Assembly (NCBI GenBank): GCA_012295225.1
Contig: WMKK01000008.1
Coordinates: 62,001 to 126,000, forward strand
From: Ostreococcus mediterraneus
Taxonomy: Eukaryota > Chlorophyta > Mamiellophyceae > Mamiellales > Bathycoccaceae
Direction: 5' to 3'
Length of the DNA: 64,000 nucleotides
A program made the translations under genes and the position numbers. The notes beneath the pieces are model-generated. The model worked only from the letters and a program-made list of their open reading frames with translations. It had not been told where the DNA came from and made no database searches. Of this stretch, positions 36,960-46,489 are shown piece by piece; position 1 is the stretch's first letter; each line of letters begins with the position of its first letter.

Positions 36960-37149
36960 ATGCGCATCACGCGAAACGGTTCAAGAATTTTGTACGACAA
37001 AGACAAACATTTCAACGACGTGTACTTTTACTTTTAGCGACGACGTGTAAAACAACTTGTACGTGTACGTGTACCACCGGTACTACTAATACTGAAAATG
37101 ATGATGAGTAATACATTGCAATTCGAGCTACTACCGATGTTAAGCGCGT

Positions 37150-40100
37150 CTACTTGGTCGCCATCGACGTCGTGGTTGCGTAAAATAACTCGGCGAGGGA
37201 AATCCACCTGTATGAACACTTGTCCATGATGCCGTTGAGTGCGTCATGCGCCCGATTCACGGCTGTTTCTAAAGCACTACCTGCGATTTTGATGTGTTTT
37301 TCGTTACGCGTTGTTTTGTCCTTTTCACTACGAAGAGCATCTTCCGTGGAGAGCAAGCGCTTGTAGTACAAGAGTTGGTTGTACAAGTCTTCTTCACGAA
37401 TCGTCTTTTGCATTCTGCCCTTGGACAATGGATCGGCATTCAACGTGCCAGTGAGGTTATCGTCACTATGGTGCACGCGCAACGCGATGTTTCGCGTCGT
37501 GCTTCCATCGACGTCGTCGTCAGAGCGCAAAGGCGCGGCGTAATACTCCTTGATGTGCTCGCGCACGGCGAGTCGCACTTGATTGGCAAACGACGCAGAG
37601 CTCACCGAAGGCACGACAACCTTGCCTGATGTTTGCGAGTTCATCTGCGCGTTTTCCTTGTCATCTGCGCCAGGCGTGGGTGGCGCCAACGCGGCGTTCG
37701 CGGCTACCTTGCCGTCGAGCACTTGGCGAATACCACAAAATTGGAACATCGAACCATCTTGCGCGCGCAATTCCAATGGTTTGCAATGCTTGAATCTTTC
37801 TTCGTCTTCAAGCGCGAAAGAACCACCAGAGTAACCGTCATCAAACTCGTCATCAGCCGCGCGAAGCTGCGCTCTGAACTTGTTCGAGTCCAGCCCGAGA
37901 CACTCAGCCATCTTTGCCCCATCCGTTTCTTCGATCGGCGTACACAAACGGCTAATAACTGGATGCACTTGCTGAGACAAGTAGTAATGCAAATCAACCT
38001 TCAAACCGCGTTCAATGACTTCCTCGGGGTGAAACGCGCGCTCGGCGAGACCCTTGCCTCCAGAAGATCCAGCCTTACCGTTGGCGATGTCTTCCAATGA
38101 CATGTCGCTTTCGAGCGCGATGATGTACGGCACGGTTTCACCAGCCTTGACGCCGTCTTGCTTACCCGCCTCCAAGCGACGCTTGGCAACCATGACGTGC
38201 GCTTGGTGTTTGGCATCAGGGTATTCGTCCACAGACTTTGTAAGCTGCTTGGTGATGACATACTTCTCGATGTTGATTTGGTTGGCAACCATGTCGGCGC
38301 GCACCTTGCGCAATTCGTCGTGGATAGTGTTGACGCGGTCCTCAATGTCTTCACCGCACTCGAGAAGCTCTTTGAGGCACTCGGTACCGAGCTCTTTCAC
38401 GAGAGGACACCAATCACGACGAACGATATCTAAACCTTTCATTTCGAGCTTCGTTGTCTTCGTGTTGTTCGGTCCCGGAACAACCTTCAACGCTGCGTAC
38501 TTTTTCTTCTTCAAGAGCAACATGGCCTTGAACACGTAATCTTCTTCAAGAACCAACTTGCGGTATTCCATGTTCACGAAACGAATCAACTTATTCCCAA
38601 GCACACGAGCTTGCATAAAATCGTGTGACTTGGTGTTCACCATGATGGAATCAGTATCGCCATAAATGACATCCAATTCGCACTTTGTCCTGGCCAAATC
38701 AACGGTACGCTGCAGAATGTTACGACCTTGAGACGTAATCAACGCCGCAATCGGCTCGGCAAAGAATCGAGATGCGCTGAAACCCAAGCAACCATACATA
38801 GAGTTCGCGGTGAGTTTGAGCGCCAATTGTCGGAGATCATACTGCTTCTTCCGTCCAGGGTCGGATTCGCGACCCATCAAGCCCTTCACCTCCTTACGGC
38901 TGTCGACAATTTTCTTAATCACTGACGGTAATACCGCAAAGTCCCTGTCATCAGCGACGGATTGCGGCAACTCAACTGTCGATTCTTCACCCTCGTTGAA
39001 ATGTCTGTTCACCGTGGTGTAGCAGATGTTGTACTCTTGAATAATCGACGGGTACAGCGATTGGTAATCGAGCACCAACACAAACGTGTCATACAAGCCC
39101 TTCTTTGGCTCGAGCACCAAACCACCAGCGTAGGACGGGCCCTTTTTACCACCGTCGTCATCGTCAATACCACTTGCCGACGCGACTCGCCGACGCTCTT
39201 TGGAGCTCAATCGATCCGGGACAATATATTTGCGGCTGTGGAATTCATGAAGCAACAGGTACTCGACTCGTTGCGCCCGAGTGTGGCCGAGAGTTTTGCT
39301 CCACATGTTACCCGCAATGTTAGACAGTTGCTTGGTGAGCGGAATGACTTCCATTTTGAACATCAGGTGCAAGCTCAGCTTGGCGTCTTGCTCGGTGCAC
39401 TTGATGAGGTGCATGAGCGCGTGCGCGTCTTGGTAGTGGTTTGGAATTTCTGTGCTCGCCACTTCAAGACGACGCACACCGAGTTGCGTCTCAGAAAGCG
39501 AGCTGAGCGTGTATGAAACCTCTTTGTTCAAAATATCCTTGGCACTGAGGTAGGTATCAGCTAACAAGCGACCGGCGACGCACTGTAATGCGCCCATGGA
39601 TGCTCCGCCGCCGTACGCGCCACCCGTGCCGTTGATGTTTGGCATGCGAGTGCGCTTCATTCGCCCAATACGACTCCAGTGACCAATTTTGTTTGCTTGT
39701 AATCGACGTAACAACACGTCAAGATTAAAACCACCAATATTGTGCCCGACAATAACATCAGGATCGAGTTGATGAAGCTTGGCGAGCAAGAAATTGAGCA
39801 ATCCGAGTTCGCTCGTCTGCGACGCGAGCACGACTGAGCCCGTACGCTTGGCGATGGGGTTGGTCGAGTTCTCGTGCGTCACAGTTTGCTGCCAGTTAGG
39901 AGGCATTTCCAAACCATCAAGCTTGCGTACGACGGTGAAATGTCTCAATCCCTTGCGCAAATCAACCGCAGTTGTGGCGCCATCACAGCTGACGTCGCGC
40001 AAATATTCGACGGAAGCGACGGCGATTTCATTCACATTGGTTTGTTGGTTGATGATCGTCTGCAAGTTCAGCGACGCGACAGTGAGTCGCGGAGACTCTC

Positions 40101-41805
40101 GTCGAAGCGTCATCGAGTGGACTTGAGGGCGCACACCCTTGTGCGCGAGAGGTAAAGCGAGTTCGAGTTTGCACCAGGACTTTTGCTTGTCTTGCGGCAC
40201 TACGGTGGCTCCGTGAAGCGAAATCCAGCTCGGACCCTTGAGCTTTGACTTGAGCGTGAGAAGTTCAAGCATCGGCGCTTGCGTGCCCATAATCGCAATG
40301 TAATTCTTACCCTTCATGTCGCTCGGGAACGCCATGGTTGTGCCTGGGGTTTTCACCTTGAGTACGAAAATGGGTCCGCGAGGAATATCCTTGCGTTCAA
40401 AACAATAATGTCTTCGCACGAGAGAAATCTTAAAGTTTTCAATCTTACGCGCCTTCAACATCTCCTTGATTTCTTCACGCAATGCCGCAGACTTGGGAAT
40501 CAACGCCTTCATCAATGCTTTCTTCGCATCCGCCGCCTTGACCTTCTTTTCCTCATTGTCTGGGTTGAATTTGAAATCCCGACGCGTATCCTCCATCGCC
40601 TGCCCGAGCTCTTCGAGCGAACCATCTGGGTCGTCAAACGTGCCCGGAGTGGGAATGACAAACATCGATCGCTGCATGTTCTGCACCACCGCGCAAGCAC
40701 TCACGGTTTGCGCATTCGCATCGCTCGACACGGGCACGCGGCCGAATAAGAAGACTTGCCCCGGCGATTCGCGCTCTTCGTGTGCATCCATGAAGAAGAA
40801 CGGCATCGAACCATCNGCGTCTTGCGGAAGCTCAGTGCCATTGAAGCTCACCGGCGCACTATCTTGAGTCACCGGCCCGGACTCTTCGAGCATCAAATCT
40901 TCATCGTCCAAAGTCTTCAGCGTAGACACCTTCTCTGGCGCTTGCTCGTGCTTGGGCTTGACGACGGCGTCGTCGACATCCATCGCCGCCTCAGCAGCAG
41001 CGGGCGTTGGCTCTTCTTCCATAGGCACCGGCGCATCGACATATTGATCATCATCGGCATCGTTGAACCCGCCGCAATCACCAGTCGGCAAATCCTCCTC
41101 TTCGGCGACCGCGTCCATTTCAAATTTTACAGACTTCTTGGCGCTCGGCGGCGAATCCGTCTTGACACGCGTTGCCGCAACGATCGCCGCCGCCTTTCTT
41201 GGAGATCGACGCAGCACTGGTGCAGGCGCCGGTCGCGCCACAGGAGCCGGCGGCGCCACGCGTCTCGGCGCCACAGCGGGCGCGCCTACGTCGACGTCCA
41301 CCCCCGCCAAAATATCCTCCAATAGCGCGTCCGTATCCGCCTCCTCCGCGACGTCATCCAACTTTTTCTTCTTCGCCACACCACCCGCGAGTAACCCAGC
41401 TTTATCTTTTGCCTTGGCGTTCGCCCGACGTGCCTTTTCCTTGGCATCCAACTTGACCCGTTTCGGCGCCTCCTCAACCGCCTTGGCCACCCGACGCCCA
41501 TCCGCGTCGTACTCGTCGTCATCCGAATAATTCGGATTCGCCTCGGTCCAATCCTCCTCCTCACCCAAATCCTCATACCCCTCGCCGTCATCGTTGACTA
41601 CGAAATCCCCACCCGTCTCGCGTCGCTTTTGCACCAACGCTCGGTACTGCTCCTCGTCCAACTCGTCGTACACGTTTTCGATCGCATCCACTTCAGCGTC
41701 GATTTCATCCAACCGACTGCGCTTACCGCCCTCACGAAGCTCACGCAGCTTCGCCGTCGCCTCAAGCGCCTTGGCCGCCTTGCTCGCCGCGCGTCGGCTC
41801 GACAT
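37150..41805 (-). CDS. POLA1: DNA polymerase alpha catalytic subunit
   Basis: This 1551-residue family B polymerase elongates RNA primers at replication origins and Okazaki fragments together with primase. The N-terminal 100 residues match the Pol alpha N-domain (SRLDEIDAEVDAIENVYDEL, GGDFVVNDDGEGYEDLGEEE). The inactive exonuclease domain is in the middle. Polymerase motifs are DYQSLYPSIIQEYNICYTT (A, ~914), KLTANSMYGCLGFSASRFFA (B) and YGDTDSIMV (C, ~1048), then KKYAALKV. The C-terminal domain (~1340-1470) retains only two of the eight expected zinc-binding cysteines. Base 40816 is an N, making one residue (~330) unknown. It is intronless. Confidence 0.95.
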   Translation of the reverse strand: MSSRRAASKAAKALEATAKLRELREGGKRSRLDEIDAEVDAIENVYDELDEEQYRALVQKRRETGGDFVVNDDGEGYEDLGEEEDWTEANPNYSDDDEYDADGRRVAKAVEEAPKRVKLDAKEKARRANAKAKDKAGLLAGGVAKKKKLDDVAEEADTDALLEDILAGVDVDVGAPAVAPRRVAPPAPVARPAPAPVLRRSPRKAAAIVAATRVKTDSPPSAKKSVKFEMDAVAEEEDLPTGDCGGFNDADDDQYVDAPVPMEEEPTPAAAEAAMDVDDAVVKPKHEQAPEKVSTLKTLDDEDLMLEESGPVTQDSAPVSFNGTELPQDXDGSMPFFFMDAHEERESPGQVFLFGRVPVSSDANAQTVSACAVVQNMQRSMFVIPTPGTFDDPDGSLEELGQAMEDTRRDFKFNPDNEEKKVKAADAKKALMKALIPKSAALREEIKEMLKARKIENFKISLVRRHYCFERKDIPRGPIFVLKVKTPGTTMAFPSDMKGKNYIAIMGTQAPMLELLTLKSKLKGPSWISLHGATVVPQDKQKSWCKLELALPLAHKGVRPQVHSMTLRRESPRLTVASLNLQTIINQQTNVNEIAVASVEYLRDVSCDGATTAVDLRKGLRHFTVVRKLDGLEMPPNWQQTVTHENSTNPIAKRTGSVVLASQTSELGLLNFLLAKLHQLDPDVIVGHNIGGFNLDVLLRRLQANKIGHWSRIGRMKRTRMPNINGTGGAYGGGASMGALQCVAGRLLADTYLSAKDILNKEVSYTLSSLSETQLGVRRLEVASTEIPNHYQDAHALMHLIKCTEQDAKLSLHLMFKMEVIPLTKQLSNIAGNMWSKTLGHTRAQRVEYLLLHEFHSRKYIVPDRLSSKERRRVASASGIDDDDGGKKGPSYAGGLVLEPKKGLYDTFVLVLDYQSLYPSIIQEYNICYTTVNRHFNEGEESTVELPQSVADDRDFAVLPSVIKKIVDSRKEVKGLMGRESDPGRKKQYDLRQLALKLTANSMYGCLGFSASRFFAEPIAALITSQGRNILQRTVDLARTKCELDVIYGDTDSIMVNTKSHDFMQARVLGNKLIRFVNMEYRKLVLEEDYVFKAMLLLKKKKYAALKVVPGPNNTKTTKLEMKGLDIVRRDWCPLVKELGTECLKELLECGEDIEDRVNTIHDELRKVRADMVANQINIEKYVITKQLTKSVDEYPDAKHQAHVMVAKRRLEAGKQDGVKAGETVPYIIALESDMSLEDIANGKAGSSGGKGLAERAFHPEEVIERGLKVDLHYYLSQQVHPVISRLCTPIEETDGAKMAECLGLDSNKFRAQLRAADDEFDDGYSGGSFALEDEERFKHCKPLELRAQDGSMFQFCGIRQVLDGKVAANAALAPPTPGADDKENAQMNSQTSGKVVVPSVSSASFANQVRLAVREHIKEYYAAPLRSDDDVDGSTTRNIALRVHHSDDNLTGTLNADPLSKGRMQKTIREEDLYNQLLYYKRLLSTEDALRSEKDKTTRNEKHIKIAGSALETAVNRAHDALNGIMDKCSYRWISLAELFYATTTSMATK

Positions 41806-42006
41806 CGCGCGTCACGGACTGCAAACGCGGTGCGCGCTGATGATTCGAATTCAAAATCTCAAGCGCGGGCTCACGTCGCGCGCGCGTCGCCGATCGCCTC
41901 GAATCGATGCGTGCGCGCGCGAGACGCGTGGGCGCGAGTGTCGTGCGTCGATCCGTCGCGCGTGCGCGAGGTTCGATGTTCACACGCGCGCGCGCGGGAG
42001 TGCGGA

Positions 42007-42141
42007 ATGGCGCAGCGACAGCTGATACTTTTTAAAAATTTGAATTTTTTCGTGCGCGGGACGGCGAGCGCCGTACTACTGACTGGGATGGCTACGTACT
42101 ACAATGATATATACGGCGAACGCATGACGCGCACGCGATGA
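42007..42141 (+). CDS. Possible 44-residue membrane micropeptide
   Basis: The frame reads MAQRQLILFKNLNFFVRGTA, SAVLLTGMATYYNDIYGERM, then TRTR. It has an amphipathic basic start and one weak hydrophobic stretch, like small subunits or assembly factors of the mitochondrial inner membrane. It fills the gap between POLA1 and the CCB4-like gene, with its stop 18 bp from the latter's stop. The sequence is noticeably richer in A and T than the surrounding DNA (tttttaaaaatttgaatttttt). I recognise no family, and it may not be translated. Confidence 0.4.
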   Translation: MAQRQLILFKNLNFFVRGTASAVLLTGMATYYNDIYGERMTRTR

Positions 42142-42159
42142 GGCTATTATGGATGGCGC

Positions 42160-43056
42160 TCAATCGACGCGCGCGGCGTCGAGGGCGTTGTCGAGCTTCT
42201 GCGCGAGCACGGCGAACCAGCGCTGGTCGTTGGGCGTGAAGCCGCGTTGGACGCGGGAGCACGTGACGAGCACGGCGCTCGTGCCGATCGGGCTCACGCA
42301 CACCGCTTGGGCGTTGATCGGGAAGAATGGTTCGAATTCTACGCGACCTGGAAAGAGCTTGAGATTGGCGAGGTAGTTGCCGCTCGATTCGGCGCGCGCT
42401 CGGGCGCAAATGGGTCCGAGCGGGACGGGTTCGGCGAGCGAGCGCGGGTTGTTCAACGAGCTCGCCGCAATGCCGGCTTGCATGATGCGCGTGCCGTCAG
42501 CGGCGATGATGGCCATGCTGTCGCAATTCGTGGCTGCGTTTGCGGCGTCCCAGGCCCAGGCGAGCTCGCGGCGTAAATCCGTGGAGGCGTCGGCGGCAAA
42601 GTACGGCGTCGTCAGCTCAGCGCCAACCAAGGTCACCTTGGTGGGTGGTTTCGTCTTGAGGGCGACCCAAGTCAAGCCGGTGAGAACCAGGCACGCGCTC
42701 ATGGCGAGGCAAATGACATCGGCGCGGCTTTGCGCAGAAGAGGCGTCGGCGACCGGGGCGACACCGCTGAGCGCGCGGTTGAGCAACAGAAACGTCGCGC
42801 ACGCGCCGCCAAACGCCGCGGGCGACGCACGGGCGACGTCTTCGTAGCGCTTGAGTATGTCTTGTTCGTCGTCGTTCGCGACGCGCGCGCTCGCGGCGTC
42901 ACTATCGCCGTTCGAAGCTCGTGGCGCGCGGGACGCGAAGCGCTGACGCGCGAGCGCTGTTCGCGTCGCCTTCGTCGTCGCCGCCGACCCCGTGCGGGCG
43001 CTCGTCGACGCTCGCGCGCACGACATTACTCTCGTTGCGTGCGCGTGATACATCAT
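42160..43056 (-). CDS. CCB4-like plastid protein (cytochrome b6f haem assembly, tentative)
   Basis: This is a 298-residue protein from the paired ATGs at 43056/43053. The first ~60 residues are Ala/Arg/Ser/Thr-rich with few acids, a plastid transit peptide. Two hydrophobic segments follow (AAFGGACATFLLLNRALSGV and VICLAMSACLVLTGLTWVAL), then the block KTKPPTKVTLVGAELTTPYF and a globular stromal- or lumen-side domain (LRRELAWAWDAANAATNCDS, VCVSPIGTSAVLVTCSRVQR). Two membrane spans, a K-x-K-P motif and a C-terminal domain with 'RxFxxxDxRWxxxLAxKLD' fit CCB4/CCB2, which attach haem ci to cytochrome b6. The assignment is from memory and moderate. Confidence 0.68.
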   Translation of the reverse strand: MMYHAHATRVMSCARASTSARTGSAATTKATRTALARQRFASRAPRASNGDSDAASARVANDDEQDILKRYEDVARASPAAFGGACATFLLLNRALSGVAPVADASSAQSRADVICLAMSACLVLTGLTWVALKTKPPTKVTLVGAELTTPYFAADASTDLRRELAWAWDAANAATNCDSMAIIAADGTRIMQAGIAASSLNNPRSLAEPVPLGPICARARAESSGNYLANLKLFPGRVEFEPFFPINAQAVCVSPIGTSAVLVTCSRVQRGFTPNDQRWFAVLAQKLDNALDAARVD

Positions 43057-43161
43057 CTCGCGCGTCGTTGACGAATGCGCGCGTAAGCGAGGCGAAAAGT
43101 GGTGTGACAAGGCGAAGAAGCGCGCGAATTTCAACTCTTCTGTCACAATCACAATCACAAA

Positions 43162-44703
43162 TCACAAACTATACTGCGGCATCAATCGCGCGTGATCGAT
43201 GCCCGAGTCACTCATGCCATCGTCGTCGTCGTTGTCGTCGCTGCCGCCGCCGCCGCCGCCGTCGTCATCGTCAGCGGCGTCGTCGACGCGGCGATAATCG
43301 ACGGCTGTCTTCGCGACGACGGACGCGCCGCCTAAAATACACGCGCTCACCACGAGCAACAACGTAAATCCAGCACACACCGCGCGCCAACGCTCGGGCG
43401 TCGGCGAACCACGTCGTTCGAGAAAGTGTCCAAATAACGGTGGCGTCGGGACGTCACCAAAGAGATGAATGATCACCGTCGTCATGCCGCACGCGAGCGG
43501 TCGTAAACGCGGCTCCACCGACCATAACACCACGGCGTTAATCGGCGCTTGCAGCACAAACGCGAACATCTCACCCGCGATGAAGAACAACAGAAACATT
43601 CCAAAACTCGAGCATCTGAATGCTATTTCTAAAAATATAAATCCGGCGAATGCGGCGCACGCGCACGTGCGCAACGCGTTGGGCAACGTCGAGCCGAATG
43701 TGTCGACGACAAAGCCGCCGAAGAGCGTGCCTAGAATTCCGCTGAGCACGGTGACACCGCCCAAGACCATGTCTGCGTTCGTGGGTGAACTTAATTCGTT
43801 GGAAAATATCGCGTATCCGGCTTTGGGTCCCCACACCGCGTAGACACCGATGACGGCGGTGTAAAACGAGTAGCCGCACGCGACGTACGCGTAAAGCTTA
43901 AACTGCGCCAATTTGCGACAATCCTTGATGAACGCGCCCAGAATTGTTGACGCGCTTCGCGACATCGCGTGCGGAGGCGCGGGAGACGACGCACGAGATG
44001 AACTCGCGACCAGACCGCGCATGCGCACCGGTGGCGAAGAGAAACAGTACGCGGCGATTGGAGCGGCGCAGCAGGCGTTCAACGCAAACGGCGCGCGCCA
44101 TCCGAGCGCTGGGGCTATTGCACCGCCGAATAAAATCCCAAACGCCACTCCGAACGGCACACATAAATAAAACGTTGCCAGCCACAGGGTCTTACGCGCG
44201 GGCGGCGCGTAGTCGTCTATAAATGGCGCGGCTAAGGACACAAACGACGCCTCTCCGACGCCGACCAAGCATCGACACGCAAACATAAACCAATACGAAG
44301 GCGCCACCGCGCACCCAACCTCGCCGATCACGTACAGCATCAAACCATATGAAATGAGCCGAAATGGATTCACGTCCCGCGCCAACGCGCTAAACGTAGG
44401 ACAACCGCATAGCAATCCAATCATAAACGCCGCCGTCAGCGCTCCGTACGCCGAATAGCTCGCGTCCAACGCCCCTTGCAGCCCACTACCGCGCGGAACG
44501 TCGATCGAGCGCGGCACCCCACTCACGGCCGCGCTCGAAATAATCCCCCGGTCGGTGTACACCACGATGGACGTGGCACAGAACAACGCGAGGAGTTTCG
44601 CCGGCGCGAGGGCGCTTTGACTCTGATTTCGGCTCCGCGCCGCGCCTCCACCCTCCGCGTCGCCGCCATCCATCGCGCGCGCGTACGCGTCGCGCTCAAC
44701 CAT
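43162..44703 (-). CDS. Major facilitator transporter, Spinster-like
   Basis: This is a 513-residue protein from ATG 44703 with 12 predicted membrane helices. The first half has LLALFCATSIVVYTDRGIIS (helix 1 of Spinster proteins, with the Asp-Arg pair), YGALTAAFMIGLLCGCPTFS, the motif-A-like ARDVNPFRLISYG and RCLVGVGEASFVSLAAPFID, a clear Spinster signature. A cytosolic loop is rich in Ser/Ala; the C-terminus is acidic (DDADDDDGGGGGGSDDNDDD). Spinster proteins export lysophospholipids, sphingosine-1-phosphate or sugars from lysosomes or across the plasma membrane; the substrate here is unknown. It is intronless. Confidence 0.87.
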   Translation of the reverse strand: MVERDAYARAMDGGDAEGGGAARSRNQSQSALAPAKLLALFCATSIVVYTDRGIISSAAVSGVPRSIDVPRGSGLQGALDASYSAYGALTAAFMIGLLCGCPTFSALARDVNPFRLISYGLMLYVIGEVGCAVAPSYWFMFACRCLVGVGEASFVSLAAPFIDDYAPPARKTLWLATFYLCVPFGVAFGILFGGAIAPALGWRAPFALNACCAAPIAAYCFSSPPVRMRGLVASSSRASSPAPPHAMSRSASTILGAFIKDCRKLAQFKLYAYVACGYSFYTAVIGVYAVWGPKAGYAIFSNELSSPTNADMVLGGVTVLSGILGTLFGGFVVDTFGSTLPNALRTCACAAFAGFIFLEIAFRCSSFGMFLLFFIAGEMFAFVLQAPINAVVLWSVEPRLRPLACGMTTVIIHLFGDVPTPPLFGHFLERRGSPTPERWRAVCAGFTLLLVVSACILGGASVVAKTAVDYRRVDDAADDDDGGGGGGSDDNDDDDGMSDSGIDHARLMPQYSL

Positions 44704-44800
44704 GTGCAAGAATCCTGTTCGCACCGCCGCGTCGTTCCCACCGCTTCGTCGTCGTCGAGTCGACACACGCAGCCCTTAAGCGACAGTTGCGCGCAGAGCT

Positions 44801-44968
44801 CTACTTCGCACCCTTCGCCTTCTCCACCTTGGCCGCCGACGCCGCCGACGCCGCCGGCGCGCCGTACTGCGGAATCGTTAAATCCTCAGGCCCGAACGCG
44901 TAGTGCACCACGGACGCGCCCGCGAGCAACGACGCGAGGCTCACGACGTACGCGCGCGCGGGGAGCAT
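44801..44968 (-). CDS. UQCC6/BRAWNIN-like micropeptide (complex III assembly)
   Basis: This 55-residue protein reads MLPARAYVVSLASLLAGASV, VHYAFGPEDLTIPQYGAPAA, then a basic Ala/Lys tail. The pattern of a short N-terminal membrane helix followed by G-A-x-V-V-H-x(3)-P-D/E-L-T-I-P is that of the DUF4516 family, which includes human BRAWNIN/UQCC6, a mitochondrial inner-membrane micropeptide needed for cytochrome bc1 assembly. One residue is inserted before the DLTIP block (GPEDLTIP instead of RPDLTIP). It lies in the gap between the MFS transporter and WRAP53, with only 26 bp between its ATG and that of WRAP53. The family match is by eye. Confidence 0.75.
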   Translation of the reverse strand: MLPARAYVVSLASLLAGASVVHYAFGPEDLTIPQYGAPAASAASAAKVEKAKGAK

Positions 44969-44994
44969 AAAAAGCGTCACACACTGGCGACCGG

Positions 44995-46308
44995 ATGCGC
45001 TACCACGTGCTCGACGCCGCGCGCGAGCGCGCGACGGCGCCGCTCGCGACGCGCGTGGATGTGTTCGACGCGTCGTGCGCTGTCGACGGCGGCGGCGTCG
45101 GATGCGTCGACGGCGACGTCTCGCGAGGCGTCAACGAACGCTTCGCCAGTGGGTTCAAGTTTAGCGCTCGCGGGTCATACGGCGTCGCGTACGACGCCCA
45201 CGCGCGCGCATTCATCGTGTACGACGGCGCGATGGGAGATGGCGATGCGCGGCGTCCGTTGCCGGCGATGCGCGCGGTGCGCTGCGGCGAAGGGTGCTAC
45301 GATTGGGCGTGGAGCTCGGGGGGTGGGCGCGAAGGCGTCTTCGCGGCGACGCGACGCGACGCCCCGACGATCGCGTTCGACGCCACCACCGGCGAGGTGA
45401 TCGCGTCGTATAGAAGTTACGATCAGTATGATGAAATTGCGCCCGCGTGTGGGATTGATTTCATCGAGGCTGGTGGTAAAATTGTATGCGGGCTCGACGG
45501 ACGGGTGGACGTTTTCGACGTCAGTCGACCGGGCCGCGACGTCTCGGCGACGATGAGTACAAAGAAAACCCAGCGTGGGCTCATTTCATGCGTCGCCGGG
45601 TGTCCTACGGAACCGACATTGTTCGCATGTGGGTCGTACGGTGGGTTACGGGCGAAAGATTGCGCGGTGTACGACGGGCGTTCGGGCGCGTACGGGTTGA
45701 GCTGGGCGAGCGGCGGCTCGGGCGTGACGTGCGCGAAATGGAGTCCAGACGGAAATTTCTTGTACATTGGCGCCAGGCGTGATAGTAAAATTACATGCGT
45801 AGATGTGCGCCACACGGGCCAGGCGGTGTACGCGATCGAGCGCGATACTACGGATACGAATCAACGCGTGTTGTTTGACATTGAGCCGTGCGGCGCGCAT
45901 TTGATATCCGGAGACGCTCGCGGTTACTTGCGCGTGTACGATTTGCGAGATGGCACGCAGGTGCGCGCGGATAAAATCAGTGACTCGTGTGTGAATTCGT
46001 TTGCGTTTCATCCCTACGCCGCGGTGGATGATGCGGCGGTGACGTTTGGCGGGAGACTCGTACGCGGCGCGACGACGTCGGGCGAGCGCGCGTTTAGCGT
46101 CGGTTTGGATTCAGATTCCGACTCTGGCGACGGCGCTGCATCCGCGAGCGCCGTAGAAAGCAGTAGCAGTAGCAGTGGTGCCGCAGCCGACGCCACCGAC
46201 GAGTCGTCGAGCGCATCAGATGATGACGACGACGAGGTCAAAGTCGAATGGATACCTCAGTCGCGAGTGCAATTTTGGAATTGGCCGACCCGCGCAGTCG
46301 AATACTAG
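44995..46308 (+). CDS. WRAP53: WRAP53/TCAB1, WD40 protein of Cajal-body and telomerase RNPs
   Basis: This is a 437-residue single beta-propeller. WRAP53 binds the CAB box of small Cajal-body RNAs and telomerase RNA. Family blocks are NERFASGFKFSARGSYGVAY, EVIASYRSYDQYDEIAPACG, VDVFDVSRPGRDVSATMSTK, GLISCVAGCPTEPTLFACGS, YIGARRDSKITCVDVRHTGQ, TNQRVLFDIEPCGAHLISGD. The R-P-G-R-D and T-N-Q-R-V-x-F-D motifs are diagnostic. The C-terminus has an acidic Ser-rich tail (SSSSSGAAADATDESSSASD). The gene is intronless and diverges from the UQCC6-like gene. Confidence 0.9.
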   Translation: MRYHVLDAARERATAPLATRVDVFDASCAVDGGGVGCVDGDVSRGVNERFASGFKFSARGSYGVAYDAHARAFIVYDGAMGDGDARRPLPAMRAVRCGEGCYDWAWSSGGGREGVFAATRRDAPTIAFDATTGEVIASYRSYDQYDEIAPACGIDFIEAGGKIVCGLDGRVDVFDVSRPGRDVSATMSTKKTQRGLISCVAGCPTEPTLFACGSYGGLRAKDCAVYDGRSGAYGLSWASGGSGVTCAKWSPDGNFLYIGARRDSKITCVDVRHTGQAVYAIERDTTDTNQRVLFDIEPCGAHLISGDARGYLRVYDLRDGTQVRADKISDSCVNSFAFHPYAAVDDAAVTFGGRLVRGATTSGERAFSVGLDSDSDSGDGAASASAVESSSSSSGAAADATDESSSASDDDDDEVKVEWIPQSRVQFWNWPTRAVEY

Positions 46309-46489
46309 CACTCGCGTCGCACGCGACGAAAGTCTCGCTGCGCTCACATAGCGGCGTTGTAACGCAAACATAGAAGTAGTAGACCTCGCACACGTCGCCT
46401 TTGAGACGCTTTTACGCGCCACGACATTGATTACACGTCGCGTACGATTCGCGTCCGTCCTCACTCGCCGTCGCGCGAAGTCGGGCGCG

